55,000 bases of DNA from Symbiodinium natans (Eukaryota; Sar; Dinophyceae; Suessiales; Symbiodiniaceae). The stretch spans positions 375,124 through 430,123 of the forward strand of contig CAJNDS010002416.1 of the NCBI GenBank assembly GCA_905221605.1, read 5' to 3'. Position 1 is the first letter of the stretch. Every line of letters begins with the position of its first letter. A model generated the notes under the pieces. The model had not been told where the DNA came from. It did not search any database and saw only the letters and a list, made by a program, of their open reading frames with translations. A program made the position numbers and the translations under genes. Positions 20,444-29,901 of the stretch are shown here, in pieces.

Positions 20444-20656
20444 TACTTGGAGGTTCGTGGTACTTGGTAACCTAAGGTTCAGGGTTTAGGGTTTAGGGCT
20501 AGGGTTTAGGGTTTAGGGTTTAGGGGACGAATTAACCAAGTATAACTGCATTTATAACCCACTTATAAGCCCCTCAATTGCCCTGATATGGTTATAATTG
20601 TGTTATGAGTGCCATTACTATTTGGTGAGTAAGTGCCAAGAACCTACTTGAGGTAT
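20444..20656. mobile_element. MITE-like element, family F, copy 1, carrying a TTTAGGG tract
   Basis: Left end TACTTGGAGGTTCGTGG. The right end, inverted, aligns to it (AGGTTCTTGGCACTTA). Just inside the left end lies a telomere-type tract (about 20475-20524), followed by CGAATTAACCAA and an AT-rich body. The second copy at 54392 has the tract at the same place. Confidence 0.7.
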
Positions 20657-20708
20657 GTGGGGGTTTAGGGAACTCCTCACTGAGAAGGGCTCTGGAAATA
20701 TAGATATA

Positions 20709-20790
20709 GCGGTAGGCCCTTGGGACATTGTATGTTTCTCCTATTGGGTTTAAGAGGATCATGTTCAGGAATAGTTTTCAGAGGTTTTTC
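20709..20790. mobile_element. MITE-like element, family D, copy 3
   Basis: GGTAGGCCCTTGGGACATTG, then GGATCATGTTCAGGAATAG and TCAGAGGTTTTTCAGGGG in family order. No tract inside. Confidence 0.65.
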
Positions 20791-20952
20791 AGGGGAACGT
20801 ACACTGCAGAACTGGGATTGCCTTTTTGAAGTCTTGGCAAGGGATTAGGGTTTAGGGTTTAGGGTTATTTGGTGTTTGGGGTTTGGGGTTTAGGGTTTAG
20901 GGCTGAGGGTGCTTTTGGATGTTTAGGGTTCGTGGGGCTTCTTGGATTGCAG

Positions 20953-21009
20953 GGCTCATGCCACCTGGGGGCTACATGAACCCCATGGCCCCATGTGCGG
21001 ATTGGAGCC
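20953..21009 (+). CDS. Candidate exon, unknown
   Basis: Acceptor GATTGCAG, then frame LMPPGGYMNPMAPCADWS, running into a CCCTAAA-like tract. A second candidate (RAAWVYVLGESGVDVPSSKL) lies at about 21160-21228. Confidence 0.35.
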
Positions 21010-21229
21010 CTAAACACTAAACCCTAAACCCTAAACCCTAAACCCTAAACCCTAAACCCTAAACCCTAAACCCGCATGGGGTGTGTGATCCCAATATCAG
21101 GGTTCGTTGAGTGTGCAAGGTAGGGGCAGGCAAGCATTAAAGAGACACGTCACTTGTCAGAGCCGCTTGGGTTTACGTGCTCGGCGAGTCCGGGGTTGAT
21201 GTGCCCAGCTCAAAGCTGGGCTTAAGGGG

Positions 21230-21312
21230 TTTAGGGTTTAGGGTTTAGGGTTTAGGGTTTAGGGTTTAGGGTTTAGGGTTTAGGGTTTAGGGTTTAGGGT
21301 TTAGGGTTTAGG
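21230..21312. repeat. (TTTAGGG)n block
   Basis: About 12 perfect copies directly upstream of the first exon of the GGTFV-repeat gene. Confidence 0.95.
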
Positions 21313-21321
21313 GATCCGCGC

Positions 21322-24300
21322 ATGACGGAGGTCGTGCTCTGGGAGGATCCCACATTGCCCAGGTCACTATGCTCGCCTTCACCCTGGCTCGCGGGACCCA
21401 TGCCCCACTATCAAGGACGCCCGTGGACCTTCAGACCGCCAAGTCAGAGCTCCAGGAAGTCGCGGACACCGTCTCCGCACAGGCATCCTCCCCAAACAGC
21501 CCGGCAGCCTGAGCCAGGGAGACTTAGGGGTACTTGGACATAATTTTACTTTTTGGGTACTATAATTCCTAAGAAACAGCATAAACATTAATTTTTGCGA
21601 GGGTTCCAAGTTCAGTATAGGAGAGTCGACCTCAAGGACACCCTTCGCCCACACATACGCCGAGGTGGCACATTCGTTGGATCACATCTGCAAATGGCAG
21701 AGCCGCACGAGTACCTGCAAGCACATGATGAACAGGTCTCTAGGAGCGGTCGTTGGTCTGACGTGCTGCGCTCGAACCTCACTGAGGGCGGCACCTTCGT
21801 GCCCAGCCGGTCACAGACTCCTGTGCGTGATGTGTATCTAGGAAGTGACTCTGAAGGCCAAGTCGCCTTCAAGGACACCCTTCGCCCCAACATACGTCGA
21901 GGTGGCACATTCGTTGGATCACATCTGCAAATGGCAGAGCCGCACGAGTACCTGCAAGCACATGATGAACAGGTCTCTAGGAGCGGTCGTTGGTCTGACG
22001 TGCTGCGCTCGAACCTCACTGAGGGCGGCACCTTCGTGCCCAGCCGGTCACAGACTCCTGTGCGTGATGTGTATCTAGGAAGTGACTCTGAAGGCCAAGT
22101 CGCCTTCAAGGACACCCTTCGCCCCAACATACGTCGAGGTGGCACATTCGTTGGATCACATCTGCAAATGGCAGAGCCGCACGAGTACCTGCAAGCACAT
22201 GATGAACAGGTCTCTAGGAGCGGTCGTTGGTCTGACGTGCTGCGCTCGAACCTCACTGAGGGCGGCACCTTCGTGCCCAGCCGGTCACAGACTCCTGTGC
22301 GTGATGAGTATCTAGGAAGTGACTCTGAAGGCAGGTGGCTGGGTTAGTTGTAGCTGTGTTTTGCATAGTTGTACCCTCTTGGTTTTTCGCTTGCTTTCTT
22401 TTGCGCTTCCCCTTGTGCAACAATAAGAGGGGGGGGGAGCAAACTCACCGACTTAAGCTGCCTGAGACTCTGAAGATGATGGGAGAAGGGGGGGGGGGGG
22501 TTTAGCGTTTAGGGTTTAGGTTTTAGGGTTTAGGGTTTTAGGTTTAGGGTGTAGGGTTTAGAGTTTATATAGGGTTTATAAAGGGAGATGACAAAAACAG
22601 GAGATGTCGGGTGACAAGTCCGAAGGAAGCTCCGAAAATCAAGTTGCTGGCAGGGCACTGCGTAATGTGGAAAAAGCCCCTGGTTCTTAAATTCGGGCCC
22701 TATGTATACCCTTTGAAGGATTACGTGGGGTACCTCATTCCCTCATTCCCTACTACGAACCAGCCAGGAAAGGCTCGTGTTGGGGAAACCCCCAACCTAG
22801 TCACAGACGCTGAGTGGTGAAAACCCTAAACCCTAAACCCTAAACCCTAAACCCTAAACCGTGAGAACACATCGAAGCCGCCCCACGGGGCCGCCACTAA
22901 GTAATGGCCACCCCTTCGAGGGAAAAGGCCGTTTAAGGAGGATACCAATCACGACGAAATCATCTTCTGTGAGAAACCGAAGAAGGCACGAGCAAGCAAG
23001 CGTTTGATGTTTGGGGTTTAGGCTTGACGGCTTAGGGACTTCAAATGCAACGGCGCTCCCCTAAAGGCCAAGTCGACTTCAAGGACACCCTTCGCCCGAA
23101 CATACGGCGTGGTGGCACATTCCTTGGATCACATCTGCAAAGAGGCGAGCCGCGAGAGTTCCTGCAAGCTGCCCATGATGATCCTCATATGCACGCACCA
23201 TCAACATCCCGATCCTGGGGTCATAGCATCTTACTTCGCCTTTAGTTGAACTTTAAACTTTTTGGGCTTCCTTATCTAGTAGGAATATTCAAGTTTAACC
23301 TTTTTTCCCCCTTGGTTCATTGGAGAAGTAAGGCATGTCGTTGCCATCACAAGAGTCGGAGTGTAGAAAACAAGAGCGCTCTGGAAGCGTTTGTTTGTAC
23401 AGCGTGCTGCGATCGAACCTCAGTGAGGGGAGCACGTTCGTGCCTAGCAGATCGCAGACCCCGGTGCGCGACGGCTATCTGGGCAGTGACTCTGAAGGCA
23501 AAGTCGACTTCAAGGACACTCTTCGCCCCGGCATAAGCCGAGGTGGCACATTTGTTGGATCACATCTGCCAACGCACGAGCAAAGAGCCTACCTTCATGG
23601 TGATTCATGCCGATCTCAGTGTCACAGTGCGAGAATTTCTTTGCCGTCACCTAAATGCGATTCCAGAGAACGAGAGCGCTCTGAAAGTATTTGCTTGTAC
23701 GATTTGCTTCGCTCAAACCTCAGTGCAGGGAGCACTTTTGTGTCCAGCAGGTCGCAGACGCCGGTTCGGGATGTGCATTTGGGCAGTGACTCCGAAGGCA
23801 ACGTCGACTTCAAGGATACGCTTCGCCCGAACATAAGGCGTGGTGGCACATTCGTTGGATCACATCTGCAACGGGCCGAGAGGCGAGCGTATCTGCAAGC
23901 TGGCTATGATACTCACATGCACATGCGACCACCAGCGACGTCCACTTCGCGGGGTCATAGCATGTCATTGCCATCGCAGAAGCCGGAATCTAGAAAACAA
24001 GAGCGCTCTGGAAGCGTTTGTTTGTACAGCGTGCTGCGATCGAATCTCAGTGAGGGCGGAACATTTGTGCCTAGCAGCGCTAGCAGATCGCAGACACCGG
24101 TGCGTGACGCGTACCTGGGCAGTGACTCTGAAGGCCAAGTCGAGTTCAAGGACACCCTTCGCCCGAATATACGCCGAGGTGGCACATTCGTTGGATCACA
24201 TCTACAATCAGGAAGCTTGGTTTGGTACCCTTTACTTTTTTGGGTTCTGGGTTCACTTATACAGTAACCAAACCCAACAAAGGGTACCCTTATTATCATA

Positions 24301-25021
24301 TCCCTAAACCCTAAACGCTAAACCCCAAAACCCTAAACCCCAAATCCTAAACCAAGGAAGACTTCCTGTGGGCCCAGGCTGGCCTTGATGATTCACAGAA
24401 GGCCACATGAACATCTGAGGCAGGACCCTGCATATGTTTCTACCAGCCCAAACACCCCCCAGGCCGGATGCTTCACTATAGGGGTCGGAATAACTACTCA
24501 TCATCTTCCCTTGTGGCCCCTTATGATACTAATTATAATAGCCCCCAAAACCCTATTCTAGTTATTCAGGCCCCTATATCACACCTGCAAAGCAGAAGAT
24601 GAAGCAGCCGTGGACTGGGAAGCTTTACTCTGCGCCGCGCTACGGCAAGAAAGGGGCTGTTTCTCTCCAGGGAGCACAGCAGAGCGATACTGCTTGGAAT
24701 GTTCCCTCTTATACTGACAGTCCTTAATTGGGATTCTAAAAGGGGTACGATAATCCCTACGAAGGACTGTTAGTATAAGGGGGAACATCCCAAGATACTG
24801 CTGGTAGTCGTCCCAGTAGAAGCCGCATAGAACCTTCTCCCGAAAAGCCGAGGTCCTACGTCTACAAGTTCTACGTGGGCACCTGCTTGGACCTAGCAGC
24901 GGCGGTAACCAAGAACGCCCGGAGTCCGAGATTTAAGGGGATTCACCCGCTGCTGAAAGACAAAGTTTTTGAGTCTGAGAGGCCCCTTCAATACCGAAAT
25001 CCTCGCCTAGGCCCCGCCTAA
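21322..25021 (+). CDS. GGTFV-repeat protein gene, about 780 residues, unknown function
   Basis: Exons read as 21322-21518, 21621-22330, 23067-23225, 23333 to about 24206, about 24399-24476, 24583-24694 and 24803-25021 (TAA). The N-terminus is Ser/Pro/Arg-rich. The core is built of 79-residue repeats, each with two related halves: FKDTLRPNIRRGGTFVGSHL, and about 40 residues later VLRSNLTEGGTFVPS followed by RSQTPVR and YLGSDSEG. The first three units (237 bp each) are nearly identical. Later ones differ mostly at silent positions and linkers, which supports real coding under selection. The C-terminus is non-repetitive and basic (SYVYKFYVGTCLDLAAAV, then RNPRLGPA). Introns are GA-AG, GC-AG and GC-AG for the first three. 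The next junction needs an unusual donor, and two MITE-like elements interrupt the last exon. No known domain is recognised; the repeated GGTFV motif may be a short docking motif (inference). The ATG choice at 21322 is tentative. Confidence 0.6.
21519..21620 (+). other. 102-bp GA-AG intron with GGAGA direct repeats
   Basis: Left edge CCAGG|GAGACTT, right edge AGTATAG|GAGAGTC. GGAGA lies at 21518-21522 and 21620-21624. Splicing joins Pro-Gly to Arg-Val-Asp-Leu-Lys-Asp in frame. Confidence 0.55.
21621..22301 (+). repeat. 237-bp coding tandem repeat, three copies
   Basis: GTGATGTGTATCTAGG recurs at 21828 and 22065 and, with one change, at 22302, an exact spacing of 237 bp. Copies 2 and 3 are essentially identical; copy 1 differs at a few bases near its start. 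This is a recent in-frame expansion of the 79-residue protein unit. Confidence 0.95.
22331..23066 (+). other. 736-bp GC-AG intron with AAGGC direct repeats
   Basis: Left edge CTCTGAAG|GCAGG, right edge CCTAAAG|GCCAAG. AAGGC lies at 22328-22332 and 23064-23068. Splicing restores Ser-Asp-Ser-Glu-Gly-Gln-Val as in the other repeat units. The intron contains a poly-G run, TTTAGGG and CCCTAAA tracts, and a family H hairpin. Confidence 0.7.
22680..22763. mobile_element. MITE-like element, family H, copy 1
   Basis: CTGGTTCTTAAATTCGGG on the left; on the right CATTCCCTACTACGAACCAG, which is partly inverted to it. The copy at 30839-30937 has perfect CTGGTTCTTAGTAGGG ends. Confidence 0.6.
23226..23332 (+). 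mobile_element. Introner: 107-bp GC-AG intron with TIRs and GCAT duplication
   Basis: GCAT occurs at 23226-23229 and 23333-23336. Directly inside are perfect 8-bp inverted repeats, CTTACTTC (23230-23237) and GAAGTAAG (23325-23332). The left GCAT supplies a GC donor and the right inverted repeat supplies the AG acceptor. Removal gives Gly-His-Ser-Met-Ser-Leu-Pro, exactly as in the uninterrupted paralogous unit near 23951. Confidence 0.85.
24222..24300. mobile_element. Family C-related hairpin
   Basis: GGTTTGGTACCCTTTAC on the left, CAACAAAGGGTACCCTTATT on the right. It lies in the intron after the last full GGTFV unit, followed by degenerate CCCTAAA copies. Confidence 0.55.
24477..24578. mobile_element. 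MITE-like element, family A, copy 3, inside a coding exon
   Basis: Terminal TATAGGGGTCGGAATAA and inverted TATAGGGGCCTGAATAA, flanked by TCAC at 24473-24476 and 24579-24582. Taking out the element and one TCAC restores Gly-Cys-Phe-Thr-Pro-Ala-Lys in frame. An alternative GC-AG intron using slightly wider edges is also in frame. Confidence 0.8.
24695..24793. mobile_element. MITE-like element, family B, copy 2, inside a coding exon
   Basis: Inverted ends TTGGAATGTTCCC and TTGGGATGTTCCC, with the 9-bp duplication GATACTGCT at 24686-24694 and 24794-24802. Clean removal restores Ser-Asp-Thr-Ala-Gly-Ser in frame. A GC-AG intron shifted by a few bases would also keep the frame. Confidence 0.85.
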
Positions 25022-25795
25022 AACCCCCTAAACCCTAAACCCCAATGTTTCGGCTTTCGGGTCCAGGGTGTGGGGTTTAGGGGTTTAGGGTTCAGAGGGT
25101 TTGTGTTTGGGACCCACACCAAGGAGATCCCAAACACTGTTAATTAAATCCCTATCCCCTTTAACACCCCTGTCAAACCATTGCAAAGCCTTAAAGAAAC
25201 GCTTGTGAAAACGAGCCTTTAGGCACTTACACCCCCTTAAAAGAATGAAACGACAAAAGCCCGTTAAGCTTCTAAAGCCTCAAACAAAAAGAGAAGTCTT
25301 AACAGACCTTCAAACCTTCGAAAACCCTACCCTAAACTGGCGAGAGCACCGTTGCCCATACATGGGTGATCGAGCCTCTCGGACAGGGCTCTTGCCTGGC
25401 AAAACCCCTAAATGGCCCTTGGCGATGCTGTTGGGGGCCCCTGAAAGCGGGGTTCCCGGCTGGGGTGGTGTTCTGGGTGAACCGATCATGGGAAACCTCT
25501 AAACATGGGTCCCTTGTTATAGAACCCTTATATACACTATACATGGTAAGGGCCCATGCTTCGGATCCCGAAAAACAAGGGTAAGAGACCATACGAAGGG
25601 CCCCAACTGTAAACCCTCAACCCTGAACCCTAAACCCCTAAACCCTAAACCCCTAAGCCCTAAACCGTAAACTAAGAGCATAGTTGGGGTGCGGGGTGGG
25701 CTACCAAGCTACGCGAGCGCGCGGTAGGGAGTGCGACCCTAAATCTAAGTACAAGCGCACTCTCCCCCGCGGGTACACTGATACACACCCTAAAG
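25022..25795. other. Intergenic or intronic stretch
   Basis: Degenerate telomere-like repeats, then an open frame at 25245-25502 (including TLNWREHRCPYMGDRASRTG) that could be coding but has no further support. A hairpin at about 25502-25562 has arms AACATGGGTCCCTT / AAGGGCCCATGCTT. Confidence 0.4.
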
Positions 25796-25798
25796 CAC

Positions 25799-25980
25799 TA
25801 AACCCTAAACCCTAAACCCTAAACCCTAAACCCTAAACCCTAAACCCTAAACCCTAAACCCTAAACCCTAAACCCTAAACCCTAAACCCTAAACCCTAAA
25901 CCCAAACCCCACACCCCAAACCCCAAACCCCAACCCCAAACCCCAACCCCATACACCCCTCCCCCCCCCCCCCCCCCCCG
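25799..25980. repeat. (CCCTAAA)n block, CCCCAAA variant and poly-C
   Basis: About 15 perfect heptamers, then CCCCAAA copies, then a C run of about 18 bases. Confidence 0.95.
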
Positions 25981-25984
25981 CCAG

Positions 25985-26080
25985 CCCCCGCAAAGCGAGG
26001 CTTTACTCCTGCGGCACCGAAGCTGGAGCCTGGCGAGGCTCCGCGGCCAAGACTTCGTTGCAGAGGCCGTGGGACTTAGG
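25985..26080 (+). CDS. Candidate exon, unknown
   Basis: Frame QSEALLLRHRSWSLARLRGQ continues DFVAEAVGLR between poly-C/CCCTAAA and TTTAGG DNA. Other frames are also open, so confidence is modest. 26090-26710 is degenerate TTTAGGG and TTTATAGGG repeat only. Confidence 0.35.
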
Positions 26081-26776
26081 GGGGTGGCTTTTTGGAGGGT
26101 GTTTAGGTTTGGGTTTAGGATTTTAGGGTTTATGGTTTAGGTTTAGGTTAGGGTTTAGGTTTAGTTTAGGGTGTAGGGTGTTAGGGTTAGGGGTTTTTTT
26201 AGGTTTTAGGGTTTTTAGGGTTTATAGGGTTTATAGGTTGAATTGAGTTTATAGGGTTTATGGGGTGGGTTTATGGGGGTTTATAGGGTATAGGGTTTAT
26301 AGGGTTTATATAGGGTTAGCCCAGGGTTTCGGTTTAGGGTCTAGGGTCTAGGTTTAGGGTTTAGGGGGTTAGGTTTCGGATCTAGGTGTTGGGGGGTTGG
26401 ATGTTTTGGGTTTGAGGATTTAGGGCTTCGATTTTGGGTTAATTTGGAGTTATTATCTAGGCTTTCGAATTGAGGGTTCAGGATGTGGGTTCCGATTTCC
26501 ATGATTTTCTACGGTTGGGATCCAGCCCAATGATTTGTTAAAGTATAGTTGACCGACCCGGGTTTAGGTGGATACGGTTTATAGTGGGGTTTATGGGTTT
26601 ATGGGGTTTATAGGGTCTACTAGGGTTATAGGGTTCATAGGTTCATAGGTTTAAAGGGTTTAGTTTCAGGGTTTAAAGGGTTTAGGGTTTCGGGCTTAGG
26701 GTTCAAGTTTTGGGTCATTTAAGAACCCAAGGCCCCAACAGAAGTTTCTCAACTCCCTACGCTCCTACGGTTGACA

Positions 26777-26831
26777 GGATCGGCCTATCTCCCATGGCAG
26801 CCAGTACTACGCTCGGAGCCCCAGGAACCGG
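26777..26831 (+). CDS. Candidate exon, unknown
   Basis: Acceptor GTTGACAG, then IGLSPMAASTTLGAPGTG, ending at GGTTTAGGG, where the tract supplies GT. Confidence 0.35.
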
Positions 26832-27189
26832 TTTAGGGTTTAGGAGGGTTTAGGGTTTAGGGTTTAGGGTTTGGTTTAGGGTTAGTTTAGGGTTTAGGGG
26901 TTTTTTAGGGTTTTAGGGTTTAGGTTTATGGTTTAGGGTTTAGGGTAGATGCCCTTGGCGAAGTTCAACCCTCAAAACACCATAAAGTTCTTGCACCCGC
27001 AGCCCCAGAGTGGGACCAATTGCCCTTACGAAATACCCCTCCACCACCGTAAATCTTTGCACCCCCAGGCCTAAAGGGGGCCCAGGACACTGAAACAAAA
27101 AACCAACTGTTTGAGGGGTGTTTTTGACCAGTCCTTTCGCCCCAAAAGCCCTAAACGCGCACATTACAGCGCATCTCAGCAAGAAGGAG

Positions 27190-27292
27190 TGCTTGTTCTT
27201 CCGGGCAGGTGCTTGCTATTTGTCGGACTTTGAGACCAGAAAATCGTTTCGGGGTTTGCTCTCTATAGTAGACTAGTGGTAGTTAAGGGCCT
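27190..27292 (+). CDS. Candidate coding segment, unknown
   Basis: Frame ECLFFRAGACYLSDFETRKS continues FRGLLSIVD and stops. Two other frames are also open, so the choice is uncertain. Confidence 0.2.
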
Positions 27293-27512
27293 GTATGCAC
27301 ACTAGCTATACGACCCAGACCCTAAACCCTAAACCCTAAACTCTACCTCTAGGCTCCTTTGCATTCTAGGGAGGGATCTGAGAACCAACGACTCGCCCAC
27401 CCCTCCCTCCTCTGGTATATCAACCCGATACCCCTCCCCCCCCCCCACCCCCTGGAACCACGCCACAACAGACCCCTTAACATTTCAGTCCAGGTTTGGG
27501 GTTTAGGGTTTT

Positions 27513-27647
27513 AGGGTTTAGGGTCCCAATTCCCGCGTAATCCCTCAACCACTATGCCATGGCGCCAGCCTCAGATCGGAAGATTCAACATGCAGCTACA
27601 CCAGCGCGTCCGTCTTAGCAAGCTTACATTGACCCAGACGTTTTAAG
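27513..27647 (+). CDS. Candidate terminal exon, unknown
   Basis: Frame QFPRNPSTTMPWRQPQIGRF continues NMQLHQRVRLSKLTLTQTF and stops near 27645. Basic and Gln-rich. Confidence 0.35.
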
Positions 27648-27754
27648 GTTTTAGGGAGGCTTTAGGGTTTAGGGCTTACTGTTTTAGTTTAGCGGGTTTC
27701 GGGTTTTCGGGGGTTTACGGGTTTTAGGGTTTGGGGTTTTAGGGTTTAGGTGCA

Positions 27755-27856
27755 GGATTGCCCATGTTGCATAAGTCTAATTATAATCTATCGGAAGCCC
27801 GAAGTGCACGACAAAGACATCGCACTCGCCGTCCCCGCTTCGTTTCCATCCTATAG
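27755..27856 (+). CDS. Candidate terminal exon, unknown
   Basis: Acceptor GGTGCAG, then LPMLHKSNYNLSEARSARQR, an Arg-rich stretch (HRTRRPRF) and a stop. A similar basic tail ends the first gene in the window. Confidence 0.35.
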   Translation, partial: GLPMLHKSNYNLSEARSARQRHRTRRPRFVSIL

Positions 27857-27962
27857 GTCTCTGGACATAGGTTTAGAGGAGTTCAGGGCTCTGCGTCGCC
27901 CCCAAACCCTCCACACCTAACCCCTAAACCCTAACCCTAAACCCTAACCCGAACCCTAAACC

Positions 27963-28060
27963 ATCCCAACATCGAGGTGGTCCCAGTGGCGGGATGCGTC
28001 CTCATCTGCTGCGGGCTCCGATGCAAGGTCTTTGGGGTCTGGGGCACCCTTGCAACGCAC
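27963..28060 (+). CDS. Candidate exon with a hydrophobic stretch
   Basis: Frame PNIEVVPVAGCVLICCGLRC continues KVFGVWGTLATHP. The Val/Cys/Ile/Leu run could be part of a membrane segment (inference). 28061-28990 is telomere-like repeat with many CCTAAA variants. Confidence 0.3.
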
Positions 28061-29004
28061 CCTAACCCTAAACCCTAAACCCTAAACCCTAAACCTAAAC
28101 CCTAAACCCTTGAGGGGCGTATGGCAGGAAGTGGGGAGGGAGAGAAGAAAGCAACCTCGGTTTAGGGTTGGGGCTTAGGGTTCATGGTTTGGGGCTTGGG
28201 TTTAGGGTTTAGGGTTGGTTTCCCGGTTCTTGGGAATATGGAACCTTAAAACCCAAACCCTAAGCCCTAACCTTAAGGTAGAACCTTAAACCCTAAAGCC
28301 CTAGACCTTATAAGGTACAACCGTAAACCCTAAACCCCTAAACGCCCTAAAACCTTAAGGTACAACCGAAAACCCTAAACCCTAAACCCCAAAGCCCTAA
28401 AGGTACCAACAACCCCGAAACCCAAACCCTAAACCCCAAACCCTAAACCCTAAACCAAAGCCCCAAACCTTAAAGGTCATATGCGAACCCTACAAACCCT
28501 AACCCTAACCCTAAACCCCAAAGCCCCAACCTTAAAGGTACCCTAAAAAACCTAACCCTAACCCTAACCCTAAACCCTAAACAAACCCTACCCTAACCTA
28601 AACCCTAAACCCTAAAACCTAAACCCTAAACCTAAAACCCTAAAAGCTACATAGGCGAACCTAAAGGGTGTACAAGGACCCAAACTCCGTGACCCGAGTT
28701 CGGGGCCCATGCTTGAAAGCCTAGTCGGTTCCTGACCGAGGCTTGAATTGAAGTGTTTAGGGTCAGGGCTTCGGGTTTAGGGTTTGGGGTTTAGGTTTAG
28801 GGTTTAGGGTTTAGGGCTCAGGTTCAGGGTTTGAGGGTTTGGGTTTGAAGATTGTAGTTGGAAGAACTTAGGTTCTGGAAGCCCCAGCAAACTTCTCAGC
28901 TACATCCCTAAACCCCCAAAGCACAGTTAACCTTAAACATGCAAGTAGCGCTACTCCTACACCCTGCACCCTACACCCTAAACCTAAACCCTAAAGCCCT
29001 TCCA

Positions 29005-29068
29005 GGACCATGCCCCAAAAGAAGATCAAGCCAGCGCACCTGTTCGGGGCTCGGGCTGTCCCAGTGCA
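29005..29068 (+). CDS. Candidate exon, canonical boundaries
   Basis: Acceptor CCTTCCAG and donor GTGCAG|GTTCG. Reads TMPQKKIKPAHLFGARAVPV. Flanked by CCCTAAA on the left and TTTAGGG on the right. Confidence 0.45.
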
Positions 29069-29168
29069 GGTTCGATAGCACCCCAAATCCTCTGAAAGGG
29101 ATCTCTAAGGGAAGTTTCCTGGGTCCCTTATTCGGGTTTAGGGTTTAGGGTTTAGGGTTTAGGGTTTA

Positions 29169-29311
29169 GGGAGTTTCATGGTCCCTCAACATGGTCCCCT
29201 GCCTCGTGCAAAGGTTCTGAAGTGCGGGCCTGGGGTGTATGGGGTTTTACAAGGGGTCCCCATTTCTACTGCTAGGTTCTCAGGAAGCGACATGGTGCCT
29301 TAATGGTAAGG
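29169..29311. mobile_element. Dispersed element, family I, copy 1
   Basis: Contains TTCATGGTCCCTCAACATGG, a central GGTGTATGGGG and GACATGGTGCC. The same framework occurs at 36362-36487 and about 49265-49443. Confidence 0.45.
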
Positions 29312-29387
29312 TATAGGGTAGGGTTTAGGGTTTAGGGTTTTAGGTTTTAGGGTTTAGGGTTTAGGTTTAGGGTTTAGGGGTGCCCAC

Positions 29388-29490
29388 TTAACTAGGACCC
29401 GAGTAGGCCATTGTTCATTTTTAGGGCCGGTTGCCTTATGAGCCCTTGAACCAGAAAAGGGCACCCTTTAATCCCTAGCTTGCTCTGCTG
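29388..29490. mobile_element. MITE-like element, family E, copy 3
   Basis: AACTAGGACCCGAGTAGGCC, then GAACCAGAAAAGGGCACCC. Parallel to copies 1 and 2. Confidence 0.55.
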
Positions 29491-29814
29491 AACAGTGGGT
29501 GCAATTTGATGCGAAAATAGAAACCATGTAAGCGCATGACTACCATGCGAATCATGTCTTTCTATCATCACTGTATGTGCACAATACAATTCGCTAATCG
29601 CTGCAATGCACTTTGTGTAAATGGTGTACTTGTGTGTGAGTTGGACCTGCACTGCTTACACGAGAGTCGGCGATTCCCATGCAGCAACGTGCCGAGTTCA
29701 AGGCATGTGTTAGCGGTTCCAGGGCTCAGGGTTTGGATTTCGGGTTTTAGGGTTTGAGGGTTTAGGGTTTAATAGGTTCAGGGTTTAGGGTTTGGAGTTG
29801 GCGTTCAGGTAGGT

Positions 29815-29901
29815 CCGACGCATACAAAGCAACATACTTGCGGCTGCAACAGAGCCTGGAACGTGCTCGGGGCGATCTGTCTTGGACCTGGGCGAGGGAT
29901 T
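29815..29901 (+). CDS. Candidate terminal exon, helical
   Basis: After AG, frame SDAYKATYLRLQQSLERARG continues DLSWTWARD and stops. Coiled-coil-like spacing of Leu. A second open frame exists. 29940-30340 is degenerate CCCTAAA repeat. Confidence 0.35.

Noticed and set aside
21612-22268. 218-residue minus-strand ORF with repeats
   Set aside because: A shadow of the 237-bp coding repeat. The plus strand continues into diverged units with conserved protein sequence; the minus strand does not.
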